A stretch of DNA of 64,000 bases from Platycnemis pennipes (GCA_933228895.1 OW121848.1:86633470-86697469); one strand, 5' to 3'. Shown: positions 47,540 through 58,200, counted from the stretch's first letter. Made by a program: numbers and translations. The notes: a model not told the origin generated them from the letters alone.

Positions 47540-48480
47540 TTGTCACTCCAAGGACCATTGACCCCTGAGTCAACCTTGAAGGTCAAGGAAAGAAAAAAGG
47601 GATCAGAAAACCTTACGATCGACCTTGGCACCTTTTCAAACTTATGATTCGATACGTTTCTAGACTCATTTCAATTTTTTTCAATTTTCATTTTTACCTT
47701 TGACCCCTGAGTAACCCTTAAAGTTCAAGGGATGAAAAGAGGGATCTGATGACCTTTCCGTCGACATTGTCAACTTATTATCCTGCGATTCGACACATTT
47801 GTAGCCTGGATTCTCTATTTCCATCCCTGTGATCTTTGACCATCGTATTGGGCACTCTTTGAAACCTATGATTCGATACGTTTAGCCTCATTTCACTTAT
47901 TGTCACCTTTTTGACCTTTGACCCCTGAGTAACCCTTAAAGGTCAAGGGATGAAAAGAGGGATCTTATGACCTTTCCATCGACATTGGCATCTTTTTAAA
48001 CCTATGATTCGACATGTTTGTAGCCTGCATTCATTTTTTCCATCCCTGTGACCTTTGACCTCTGATTTACCCTTGAGGTTCAAGAGATGAAAAGAGGGAT
48101 CTAAAGACCTTAAAATCCACCATGTCATCTTTTTAAACCTACGATTCGAAAGTTTTGTAGCCTCATTTCACCTTTTGTAATCACTGTGACCTTTGACCCC
48201 AGAGTTACCCTAGTAGGTCAAGGGATGAAAAGAGGAATCTTATGACCTTTCCATCGACATTGGCACCTTTTTAAACCTATGATTCGACACGTTCGTAGCC
48301 TGGATTCATTTTTTCCATCCCTGTGACCTTTGACCTCTGAGTTACCCTTGAAGGTCATGAGATGAAAAGAGGGATATGAAGACCTTAAAATCGACCTTGG
48401 CACCTTTTTAAACCTATGATTCGACAGGTTTGAAGCCGTGATTCATTTTTTGTAACCCCTGTGACCTTGACTGTGACCTT
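47540..48480 (-). repeat. Right-arm tandem sub-repeats
   Basis: These are inverted counterparts of the left-arm units. TGACCTTTGACCY motifs occur at 47912, 48049, 48187 and 48324, plus two diverged units between 47550 and 47837 that have no left-arm partner. The half-copy at 41.65-42.72 kb has only one such unit, so the array expanded after the element formed. Confidence 0.8.
47912..48336 (-). promoter_or_regulatory. DR1-type nuclear-receptor motifs, right arm
   Basis: TGACCTTTGACCC at 47912-47924 and 48187-48199 and TGACCTTTGACCT at 48049-48061 and 48324-48336 are the reverse-complement DR1 sequences, one per sub-repeat. Together with the left arm the element offers seven near-consensus DR1 motifs. 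Confidence 0.5.
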
Positions 48481-48807
48481 TCAGGGGTCACAGTTGCAAT
48501 TTCTGACCTCAATAGTTATTCCATCGTGTTCTTCGTGTCAAAAAACCTATTAGTCGAAAGTTTCGCTAAATAATTCCATCTTTTTTGTACTTCGAATATT
48601 TTAACATTGAAAGCCCATAAGGCAAAATTTGGATTTTAGGTTGGACCCTATTTCTGGGGTCAAAAGGTCATATTTTTCATATTTTGCTTAGACTCAACAA
48701 AACTTACATCCTTTTTCTAGCCAGGTACCAAATTTCATCCTTGTGGCTCGAAGGGAAGTGTCTAAAATTACAGGTTAGAAATGACACACGATCAATGGGA
48801 CACTCTG

Positions 48808-51639
48808 TACAACTCAAGGTAATTATAAAAAAAAAGATCGTGTATATCTAGGGAAATTGCCTCATTTTTTGTTAGCATGATTACTAAAGGAGAAACATAA
48901 TTGTAATAGATAACGAATCGAAGGCAATAAAATCGATTGTTAACGAAATCCTCAAATACACATAACTTTAAAATAATCTTTCAATTCAAGGCCTTTCATA
49001 TTTGTACTTTGGAAAAAAATTCGTATTCTGTTTATTTCCCTTAGTTATCATATTTTTCTACTCTTCTTATCCCTTCGTATGCACTCATAGTGCTACTATT
49101 TGTAGTACTAGTTTCATAGCCGTCCAGGACATGGCCTTGCCTACGATAATAAGGTTTAAGCCACTTCTGCAATCTTTCCCCTCCAATTCTATCGCAATAT
49201 ATTTCAGGATAGATTTTAAAACGCTCACAAAATCATGCCTTGAACTTCACTTCATCTGTTAAAATAATTAGTTTGGAGGGCGATTACGAAGAAATAAATA
49301 AAATCCTCAAATTTCTCACATCATTAATCCTGAAACTCATTAGATTCATAGGTCATCATTACAATCTGGAAAGCACATAAACGAGCTGAAGTGAACTCTT
49401 TGCAAATTAAATTCTGCTTGGTTTTCTTTTTTGTCAATCTTCATTTCCTTTTTCCTTTCTCTTCTCCACTCAAATCCCCTACATACCATTCGAATTCCTG
49501 ATGCCCCAACCAATTTGCCGGAATAATCTTCACTGCAAATTACTCCTGCAAATTCGTACAGAAGTGCGGAAGAGAACGCATGCGCATAGGGGTAAAAAAG
49601 GGCGCTAGTGAAGTGATTAGGAAACAGAATGGGGCTCTAATGAGGAAACAGAATGGAATGAGAGTCGAATAGTAAGACTGAGAGTACTCGTAGATTTGGA
49701 CTGTGAGTGGTCCACGAAAACACTAATTACAGCATAAAGTACCCAAAGAAAGAAACCTAATGAGTGTTATTTGGCGAATTCACATAAAACTTGGGTTATT
49801 AGTGTCAATATTGTAATGTATATGAAATGTGAAATGTACGTAAAATACTGTCCCCAAAATAGCGAATAAAAAATCTGGCATCATATTATGCTGTTCAATC
49901 GGTGATGAGATTTTTTGGCTCTCTTATCGCCAGGAAAATGTTTCCTTTACATCTCTCGCACATAATTTTACTACTATTTGTTATTCCTCTCCTTTTTTAT
50001 CCTGTTTTGATATATTCTTCGATGTTGCCCAATTTTTACTTCATGGACGTAATTTTTTCGCGAGAAAGAAAACTGGCAACTTAATTTGTTTTAGCAATTA
50101 AAACGTCAGTAATTATCATCCATCGATGGCAATGAGAAATTATATATCCCCTCCGTCCTTAGAAGCAGGATTCTATTTCGATAATCCTGCTGATTGAAAA
50201 ATTATAAGAATTATAAATTCTCGTAACACCGTAGAGTAATAACAAGTTTATAATGACAATGTATGCACTCTTTCCGTTCTTTACTTGAATCTTCAAGGGA
50301 AAAAACAGACAGTTAACATCTTCTTCTATCTCGTAAATGCAAGGGATTGAGTACTTGTTTGTAAAGAAAACAAAAGTCTACATTCTGGAAGTACTGAGCA
50401 AAACATGCACATGCCCTTTCAGGTGGCAAAGGAGAGAACTTGCTTGGAGTAGATGAAAATATGTCTACAACCGCCACAAATAAATTGCATTTCTAGACTT
50501 TTATAAGTTGATTTTGAACTCTATCGGGAAAATCAGCTTCAATAAATATTCCAACAATGAAAATAACCCTGAAATATGTTACCATGATATTAAACAATAA
50601 GAGTAAATGAACGATAGTATTGGATAGAGAAGCGTTTATGTGTAGCAAATTTCCACAGAGAAAAAAAAATTTTCTCTGTGTAATATTTGCTATAGTGCAA
50701 TTTCAGTGTGTAACGCCGCTAAAGTTTTCACGGATAGTACGTGATCTTTGAAGCGTTTATGGATAGGAAACTACCTACTTGTAAGTAGGTATCTAATTTT
50801 GGTGAAAGTTGGACACTAAGAAAACAAGAAAGAGACCACTTTGAAGCTGAGGAAATGTGGGTTTGGAAGAAAATAACAAGGGCCAGCTGGACTGCAAGAA
50901 AAACATGGATAGATATACTACAGTAAAATTATATGAAAATATATAAAAACATTAAAAAATCAGAGCGAAAGAATTGCGTCGGGTATTTCACTACGTCCTT
51001 AGTAAGTAAGAGAAAATGGTTTTTATTTGAAATTTTCACAGGACGTTTCTTGTTCTATTTTTATGTGCATAGACGAAAAGACACTAACGATGGGAATGAA
51101 AGGAAATAGAAAACAGGAAAAAAAACCTTAGCACATTGTATAAAATATAAATGTTGTATAGAAGGGGAATAAAAGATGGAAACAAAGATAAAGGATATGA
51201 TTCTGATAATAAGATAAAAAAGATGAATTAAAAAGGGAGGAATGTTTGCATTAACAGAGGGTAGCCTGTAGTGTGTAGGGTGGTGATTATGCGATCAATG
51301 ACATTTAATTTCCCTGTTCTTATATATTGTAAATAAAGCTTTTATTAATATCCATCAATACACGCACTTTTCATACTTGTCCTATCACGGGAATGGACTG
51401 CTTCTTATGCAGAGAAATTGAAGATCAGATAAAAAAAACCGTGAAAATGCAAACGCAGTCTTGCACATTAGAATAACGTGATAAGGGGGTTAACTTCCGT
51501 TTCTTTAGAACAGAAGTGCCCAAATTACTGCAAGCAAGTTTCAGCACACTTGCCCAACAGACCCATCATCCGACCCAACATCCGACCCACAGCACACTTG
51601 AATCTGGCCAGTGAAAATATTTAGGTATTTATAAAGTCA
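48808..51639. other. AT-rich noncoding stretch with one hairpin
   Basis: No gene found. Open frames at 49002-49262 and 49902-50084 are hydrophobic by composition and domain-free. Confidence 0.5.
50643..50692. repeat. Inverted repeat, ~22-bp arms, A-rich loop
   Basis: TAGCAAATTTCCACAGAGAAAA is followed after a few A residues by TTTTCTCTGTGTAATATTTG and CTA. Pairing is nearly complete apart from one bulge and about two mismatches. A small palindromic MITE or hairpin RNA is possible. Confidence 0.6.
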
Positions 51640-51845
51640 AGCTGGGAGCGTTCAAAACGTGGTGCTGCAGAAGAATGATGAAGATGAAATGGATGGACCG
51701 AGTGAATAACAAATAAATCCTAATAAGATCACACAGTAAAAGAAGTCTTCTGGAAACCTTAAAAAGGAGACGGGAAAATTTAGTAGATAAGATAATTGAG
51801 CGGAAAACCGCTTTAAACCATATAAGAAGTAGTTTCAGGCGTAAC
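51640..51845 (+). pseudogene. RTE-type LINE fragment
   Basis: The plus-strand frame reads FKTWCCRRMMKMKWMDRVNN, then after an in-frame stop SLLETLKRRRENLVDKI. It matches the segment FEIWCCRRMMKIKWIDRVTN and SLLKTIKRRRDNLIGHI of the minus-strand LINE at 54.1-54.6 kb, so both derive from the same or a close RTE-like family. It is short, broken and in the opposite orientation to that copy. Confidence 0.7.
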
Positions 51846-51865
51846 TTTGTGGAAGTTTTTAATAT

Positions 51866-52036
51866 GCATAATGAAACTGAATGGTAATACTCCACACTAA
51901 TTTAATGATGGTCGACCCGGGTTTCCCGCCGCACCCGCCACATGAACATGTACCTTGAAAATGGCACTAAGTTGCCGAAACCCGGGTCGATCATCATTAA
52001 ATTAGTGTGGAGTATTACCATCGAGTTTCATGATGC
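51866..52036. mobile_element. 59-bp inverted repeat around a Penelope-type terminus
   Basis: Arms 51866-51924 and 51978-52036 are reverse complements with about four mismatches in 59 (only one in the inner 44, including GACCCGGGTTT). The 53-bp loop leads into the right arm through CTTGAAAATGGCA, AAGTTGCCGAAAC and CCGGGTC. That is a decayed hammerhead order: the CTGANGA core is mutated to CTTGAAAA, then stem II GGCA/TGCC, GAAA at 51977-51980 and GTC at 51986-51988. Penelope-like elements often carry hammerheads in their terminal repeats, sometimes in inverted arrangement, and this looks like such a remnant. Confidence 0.5.
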
Positions 52037-54009
52037 ACACGCTTTAAACCAATCTTCGCATAAGGAAGATGATGATGAAGCGATTGTTAGAAAAAATTTA
52101 TTAATTTTTTCACAAAAAAGAATGACTTTAGTATATTCCCTCCAGTTTCAAATATGAATATATTTATCATAAATTATTTTAAAAAATTACAATTTAGGCA
52201 ATGCGCATGCTTTTGTAAAAATAGGCCCTGATACCCTCGGGTAGGTATATATAATGTGACCTAATGAAAAATTGTTTGGGCATAATTTCTATAGCGTGAC
52301 AAAAGGAAAATTTTTAATTGACAATGAAATTAGGTATCCTCACACCTAAGCATTGACACCGCTGAGAAGTGAAAAGCACGATTTAAGAAGTCGAGTCCGT
52401 GAGCGGAACAGAAGATATCACGCTACATTGATGAGCACTTCACGGATCATAAGTTTTAATGAATCCCCCTTATACTTCGCTCTGAGAATTTCAAATTTTC
52501 CTTTTCTTTTCCTACGAAAGTGGACGTCTATCACTTCTCTGCCTCTTCAATAATTCACTACCAGGCATGCACGATGAACGCTATTTTCTTCGTACTTTCG
52601 CAAAAAATTGACATTATCACACCACTTTCTAATGAGAAATGTTGCAAAAACGAGTGTTATTCCGTCATTAGTTTAAAATCGTAATTTTTCTCACCGTAAG
52701 TTTTCTATAGTAAAAATGTAATTTAAAATAAATAGTAAAATAAATATCTCGCGTTATTTATTCAATAAGAATCCTAAACTTTAGAATACAATACCTATAG
52801 TATAAAAATTAGAATGCTCTATTTATTATGAAACTCGGCCCAGCAGAAAATTTGTACTAGGTTACTATTAATAAATGTAGCAATAGAATGAAGGTAATCG
52901 CTTTTTCAATTGAGATTAGGAATAAAATTATTTTTAATGAGTCCAGTTTAGTGAGAAATTGCGAGTTCCTCCGCACATTGTTGAATCATATACGCAATTA
53001 CGTTCGGAAACTAACCATAATCAATGCCATATTTTTTCTTTATATGATATTAAATACTATGCTTGCATCACCAGACCACACACCATCAGAACTGAGAGTA
53101 AATTTACTACAGACGCCTACTGTTTTCTTGCGCAGTAACTTCGTTTACGGAGCATGGGTGGCTCTGCGCCATTGCCGGCCTACTGCAGAATTACAGGATT
53201 ACGTTTAGTTAATTCCTTAACTACGCCGGATGATATATTTATCGCTCTTCACCATTCTCAACATTTTTAGTAGGCAATTGGGAGGGCGATGCTCTGACGC
53301 ATAGAATCAGCTGATGTCTTTCTTCAGATAATTTAACCAAAAATAAAATGGAAATAGGCCAACAGTTAGTCAACACTAATGCCTGGATCATATTGCTAGT
53401 CATGACGAATCAAAGACAGAAAGATAGTGAATGGTTTTCTTCTTCTCTGAGGTCTTCCCTCATTGAGAGCTCCTGACGCTTGAGATTAAGGTAGCATGCC
53501 TTAATAATGACATTAAATGTTCCGAAACATGGCCAATAGTAATTAATCGTGAATAGCGTACCAACTTTTAATTTCTTTACTTAAGATTACATTTTATTTG
53601 GCTCAGACACCAGCTTTTATCAGGCGAAGGAGGGGAAATCGAAAATGTGACAACGATCCCCCAAAATTTGTCTAGCGCTTCTAATCGGCAAGCTCGGTGC
53701 GTAGCGCGAGTTTTTGGAAGGTTATTGTGAGACATTAGCTTCTAAATAAACTCGAGTTCATGATAATGATAATGCAAAAGAAGAATCCGTGATACCACCC
53801 CTGGCTTTGGCGTAGGCTGCTGAAGATTAAATAGATGAATTGAATGAAGGGACGAGAGAGACTCTTAGGCAGAGGAAGACAGAGAAGAACTAGTGGATTG
53901 GATACACCCAGGATGTAAATCATTTGCCAAGAAAACAAGCTAAGAAAAAGACGTTGGCCTCGCGAGAAGACTAAGAAATTATTCCTTGGGAAGGCAAAGA
54001 GGGATTTCA
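52037..54009. other. AT-rich noncoding stretch
   Basis: The 106-codon frame at 52888-53208 has no recognisable domain. Nothing else supportable. Confidence 0.45.
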
Positions 54010-54648
54010 TCATCATCATGGGTCAACAATACTAGGATTGGTTTGACGCAGCCGTCCACTCGATTCTTCTATCGTCCAACCTCTTCATATTAACGTAGTT
54101 CCTCTCTTTCTCGTCCTTAATGACCTGTTATATGTAACTCATACGAGGCCTGACTTTTCCATTCTTCTCGTTCACTTTCCCTTCGACGATTGTCTTCATC
54201 AGGCCATCGTGTCTAAGGATATGGCCGATTAGGTTGTCCCGTCTCCTTTTTATAGTTTTAAGCAGACTTTTCTTTTCTCCCACTATTCTTAGGACTTCTT
54301 CATTTGTCACTCGGTCGATCCATTTTATCTTCATCATTCTTCGGCAGCACCATATTTCGAATGCTTCCACCCTTTTCTTCTCCGCTGCTGTCATCATCCA
54401 TGCCTCACTGCCGTAAGGAAACATGCTCCAGATACACGTTCTGATGAATTGCTGCCTTACTACTAAGCTTGTATTTCCATCTGTTAGTAGATTCTTCTTT
54501 TGATAGAATGCCCTCTTTGCCTGGGCTAATCTACTGACTACTTCTTTCTTGCTTCGTCCATCGTTGGTTACTATGCTTCCCAGGTAACATAACTCTTTCA
54601 CCTCCCCCAGTTTCTGTTTTCCTAGTATAACGTTGGATTTAAGAAAGA
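54010..54648 (-). mobile_element. RTE-type LINE 3' fragment
   Basis: Minus-strand element with a very short 3' UTR. The coding sequence runs nearly to the end and is followed by a (GAT)n-like tail (plus-strand TCATCATCATCAT at about 54008-54020). It is 5'-truncated near 54648. Compared with the poly-A LINE at 3.4 kb, the trinucleotide tail and compact end are typical of RTE-like elements. Confidence 0.75.
54040..54645 (-). pseudogene. RTE-like reverse transcriptase C-terminus
   Basis: A long frame (open 54128-54601, coding similarity extending both ways) reads VKELCYLGSIVTNDGRSKKE, then RLAQAKRAF, FIRTCIWSMFPYGSEAWMM, AFEIWCCRRMMKIKWIDRVT, VLRIVGEKKSLLKTIKRRRD and GHILRHDGLMKTIVEGKV. This is the region after the RT catalytic domain in the large family of animal RTE/BovB-like and related LINEs (FKYLGS...DG.., Y..E.W.., R..LRH). 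After an in-frame stop a tail with VNMKRL and RRIEWTAASNQS continues. Start, endonuclease and YADD motif are missing. Confidence 0.8.
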
Positions 54649-55913
54649 AAAATCTGTGCGGAAATGAGGAAGCAATACATAACGAAGAATGGAGGGCTGC
54701 AGGTAGACAATCTTTCTACTTATAAGTAATGATGGCAATGTTTCCTTAAACCAGTGATGATTTGCGTGGTAAAGGGAATGCAGTCCCATGTTGTATATCT
54801 CAATAAGCCATGGTCTTAAAGGTATACATTTTTAACACTCTATTTTCTTATTGTGTTTTCTCTTCAGTGCCAAGTAGCACAATTTGTCTGTCCTTGTATA
54901 GTTTTTATGTATACTAAACATCATTAACGAATAAGTTTCCTCTCTCAATGAAATAGAACAAGATCACATTTTTTGTTTCATTTTCTCTTTTGTGTTCTCC
55001 AAGATGAACGGTGAGTGAGGATGATCCCAAAACTGAAAACACTGTGCACTAGAAGGAAAAATGATTGAGGTCGGAGCGGAACTTATCCGCTGGTGCTGCG
55101 AAACTTCGGGAGAGGAAACAAAAGAATCGCATCCACTCCAATCCATAGAGAGCGCCCTTTCTCTCTCAACTGATGCGGTGTTATTTCTTCACGCTCTGTC
55201 GAAAAAACATCAATTTTTTTGCCGAGTTTCTTCCAACTGTGCTCCACTTTCCCAAAAATTCATCTTCAGAATACGGCGAGACCCTTACTGTTGCAGACGG
55301 TAGTAGACGGCGAGGGAAATACAGGCTATACTTATTCTCGCTTCGTTTCCTCGCAAACATCCCCAACTTTAATTTCCCTTCACTTTCCCATCCCCATTTC
55401 AAATCGTTATGCAGCTACGAATATTCGTCTTCATTCATCCAACCACGCCCCAAGTGAACCACCCCGTGGGGGTTCCAGCATCATTTTATTCCTTGGAATA
55501 TTTTCTGAAATAGAACCTCATATTCTCAAATCCAAGTGTTGCTGAATCTGTTCGTTATATTCCGCAGGACTCAGAAAATTAATTTCTTTACGAGGAAAGT
55601 TTGAAAAGATTCTATCTGCCGAAAAGCAATAGCAGTGCATACTGTGATTCCATATTATTATATTATAGGTATGTACTTTATACCAAGTTGTCTACGCATT
55701 TTGCTCTTAGTGTATTCTCCAGATTCATCACTTTTCCTAGAAAAAAACTACCTGGGCAAAAAGCTACCCCTGTTTTCCAGTTCATCAAGTTTATTTATAA
55801 ATGCACCATTAATAAGCTGGCATTCTTAGTTACCTTTTTAAAACTTTCGCGGTCCATAAATATGACTAATAACTGTTTTTTTTGGGGTTATCCGCGTTTT
55901 GAGTTAAAGAGTA
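54649..55913. other. Noncoding stretch
   Basis: Open frames of up to 120 codons here have no domain I can name. Those at the right edge run into the Penelope terminus. Confidence 0.45.
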
Positions 55914-55953
55914 GCCGACGTTTCTTCTCTTTTGCCGGAGACCTCCTCAGGGC
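55914..55953 (-). ncRNA. Degenerate hammerhead-like motif of the Penelope element
   Basis: On the minus strand CTGAGGA (plus 55944-55950, fits CUGANGA) is followed by GGTCTC, a loop, GAGAA, then GAAAC (55920-55924) and GTC (55917-55919). Stem II keeps about four pairs (TCTC/GAGA) but its basal CC is lost. GAAACGTC is the compact stem III/cleavage arrangement found in Penelope-encoded hammerheads. It lies just beyond the nuclease frame, where the terminal repeat is expected. Cleavage activity is doubtful because of the stem II damage. Confidence 0.5.
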
Positions 55954-55991
55954 TAATGTGTGACCGGAGCGTTATGCATCAATTTATATGC

Positions 55992-56408
55992 TCATGGTGG
56001 GGAAGGGGGGGAAAGAGAAGGAGGGGGAAAAGGGAGTCGTGGAGAATTCCTGATTGTTCTTTGTTTATTTTTAGCTATAACCGGAAGCCAGGAACTGCTG
56101 ATCGCTTTTCCTTGGTCTCTGTTAAAATTCCTGGGGTGTTTCCATATTTCCAGGGCTTCCCTAAAAATCCTTGTTTTGAAGTTCCTGTTCTTGGCCAGGA
56201 TTATCGGCTTCTCGATTTTGATGTCGTGGTCTTTTGCTGCATGCTCGGCGACTGCTGACTTCTCTTGGTGCCCTAGGCGTATGGCGGCACTATGCTCTTT
56301 GACTCTCGTCTTAATCGTCCGCCATGTTTCACCCACGTAGACCTTATCACATGTTTCGCATTTCAGCAAGTATACACCTTCTATTTCTAATTTTTCTTTT
56401 CCTTTCAC
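55992..56408 (-). pseudogene. Penelope GIY-YIG endonuclease domain
   Basis: The frame reads IEGVYLLKCETCDKVYVGET, then RTIKTRVKEHSAAIRLG and SAVAEHAAKDHDI. GVY (residues 11-13) and YVG (24-26) are the two halves of the GIY-YIG signature, the Arg of RVKEH is the expected catalytic basic residue, and CETC resembles the CxxC that precedes YVG in Penelope nucleases. In active elements this domain nicks the target DNA. It follows the RT block but in a separate frame, so a shift near 56410-56455 uncouples it. The C-terminal proline-rich tail is out of family. Confidence 0.85.
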
Positions 56409-56455
56409 ATTTCTTATGACGTCTCGTATTTGTTTCCTAGGAATAAAGATTGCCT

Positions 56456-57393
56456 TTATATCGTACTTTTGTGATATCCGGGATATCTTGTCCGTTGTTC
56501 CTTGGATATACGGAAGGTATGCCTTTTCCGATCTTCTGTGTTTTTCTCTTCTGGTGGCTGGGCTTGAGGTCCTAATTTTTGTGATATTGTCTTCTCTTTC
56601 TCTCTTTTCCCATATCCATTCTTGGTCAGGATTTCTGTTAGTTTCTTCAGCTCCTCATCTCTATGGTCTTCATTGCTGAGTGTAATGGAACGATGAATCA
56701 TCGTTTTCATCACTCCTTTGATCTGTACAGGGTGGTGGTGCGATCCCGCATGCAGATATTGGTTTGTGTTGATAGATTTCCTGTACACCGTATGTCCCAG
56801 CGTGCCGTCTTCTCTTCTGTTTACCAGGACGTCTAGGAATGGTAGCTTCCCTTCTTGCTCTTCCTCCATAGTGAATTTTATGCGGTGATCAATATAATTT
56901 AGGTACTCATGAAATTCTTTTAATTTCCTTCGTCCCTGTCTCCATGCCATGAAGGTGTCATCAACGTACCGTAACCACATCGATGGTTTGTGTGTAACAT
57001 TATCTAATGCGGTGTTTTCGAAGCTTTCCATAAAATATTGGCAATGGCAGGAGAGATGGGAGACCCCATTGGAGCGCCTTCCGTCTGTTCGTAAAATTCT
57101 CCATTGCACTTAAAATACGTCGAATTGATGCATATTTTTGCCGTGTTTGCTGTGCTTCCATCGAACTTATTTCGAACCACCTTGATGGCTTATTCCCTGG
57201 GTATTTTGGTGAATAGTGTCACCACGTCGAAGCTAACTAAAATGTCCTCGGTCTCCAATTTTAATCCTTGGATGCGGCTAAAATACTGTGAGTTTTTTAC
57301 GTAGGATCTTACCTTTTCGACCTCCGGCTGAAGGATGGCAGTGATGTATTTGGCTAGACTATATGTGAATGAGTCAATAGCGCTTATAATGTC
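56456..57393 (-). pseudogene. Penelope RT catalytic core (YVDD)
   Basis: Blocks in order are SAIDSFTYSLAKYI, LETEDILVSFDVVTLFTKIP, a stop at 57190-57192, NGEFYEQTEGAPMGSPISPA, then after a one-base loss near 57031 FMESFENTALD, WLRYVDDTFMAW, GKLPFLDVLVNRREDGTLGH, VYRKSINTNQYLHAGSHHHP. SFDVVTLFT carries the first catalytic Asp, and YVDD (56957-56968) the catalytic pair. The KLPFLDVLV...VYRK.T.T..YLH.. block is specific to Penelope RTs. The catalytic residues themselves are intact despite the frame breaks. Confidence 0.85.
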
Positions 57394-58200
57394 TTAATGG
57401 AACTCCCTCCATGTGAATTTTAGGTAGACCGTAAATACACACAGTCTTAGGATCTTGGGGCGTAATGCGTCTTCGTATTTGTTGGTCAAAGTTACTCTTC
57501 TTGATGAGTTTGCTGCAGTTTTTCGTTTAATTCTTCCTGTGGAATCCTTATTCAACTTTATATATGGCCCGTCTTCTAATAATTTCTTAATTTTATTCTC
57601 GTATGTTCCTGTATCCAGTATAACCGTCGCTTTTCCTTTGTCCGCGGGTAAGATTACTATATCCTGGTTCTGCCGCAACATTTCTAGAGCTACCTTTTCG
57701 TCTTTTGTAATATTGGACAGCGGTGGTCGTTTTTTCCCAAAGCTTAGAACCCTTGCGGTATCTTGTCTTATTTCTTCCGCTTCTTCTTTCCGTAGATGAG
57801 TAATGGCCGCTTTCACGCTGCTGATTATTTCATCAGGGATGACTTTTGGTGTAACGGCGAAATTTAGCCCTTCTTGAGCACATAGGTGGTCGCTTCATTC
57901 AAATGTATTTGCGATAGGTTGACAATAACTTCATGATTTTCTTCTTTTTTGACGTCCTTCTGCTTGGAGTTTTGTCGCTGGGATTCCTTCATTTGTGTTT
58001 CCTTTAGTTTTTCATGGCCTCATAGTGAATCCAAGTCATTCAATTTAATTTATCGAAATGGTCATCGTCCATGGAGTTGGCAGTTCGGAGATAAAGCTTG
58101 AAGAGTTGTTTTCCCACTCCATCTAAGATACTTCTTGCTTCTTGAACTGCCGCCCGTCTTGCTCTTGCTAATCGGTCTATTGTCTCCATGTACTTGTTCC
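57394..58200 (-). pseudogene. Penelope RT N-terminal region
   Basis: The minus strand gives ARRAAVQEARSILDGVGKQL in the most upstream block, then after shifts SDHLCAQEGLNFAVTPK, and a 140-codon frame with VKAAITHL, LSNITKDEKVALEMLRQNQD, IVILPADKGKATVILD and YENKIKKLLEDGPYIKL. The DIVILPADKG.ATVILD block is the hallmark start of Penelope-type RT. A shift near 57450 separates the YGLPKIH motif from this frame. Confidence 0.75.

Larger units (their letters stand above)
45797..48807. mobile_element. ~3-kb foldback DNA transposon with ~970-bp arms
   Basis: The ends CAGAGTGTCCCATTGATCG and its exact complement at 48807 are flanked by TA on both sides, as for Tc1/mariner-like insertion. Left arm 45797 to ~46765 mirrors right arm ~47838 to 48807. 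Mirror coordinates (sum 94604) hold exactly for sites at 46134 and 46268 and are off by only one base at 46404, 46542 and 46679, so a single 1-nt indel separates the arms over about 900 bp. Further in, 46766-46860 pairs with about 47410-47500, and the right arm carries ~340 bp extra (47501-47837). The central loop holds a transposase tail. No transposase core remains, so the copy is non-autonomous. The short similar open frames inside are translations of the sub-repeats. Confidence 0.85.

Noticed and set aside
46475..48403. Three similar 61-codon frames (46475, 47943, 48218) that look like a small protein family
   Set aside because: They are translations of the ~137-bp sub-repeats of the foldback element; similarity follows from the DNA repeat and the inverted arms, not from coding selection.
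52888..53208. 106-codon frame as a possible host gene
   Set aside because: No recognisable domain, AT-rich context, no splice or promoter support.
55601..55963. 120-codon frame left of the Penelope element
   Set aside because: No domain; runs into the hammerhead-like terminus and overlaps another open frame.
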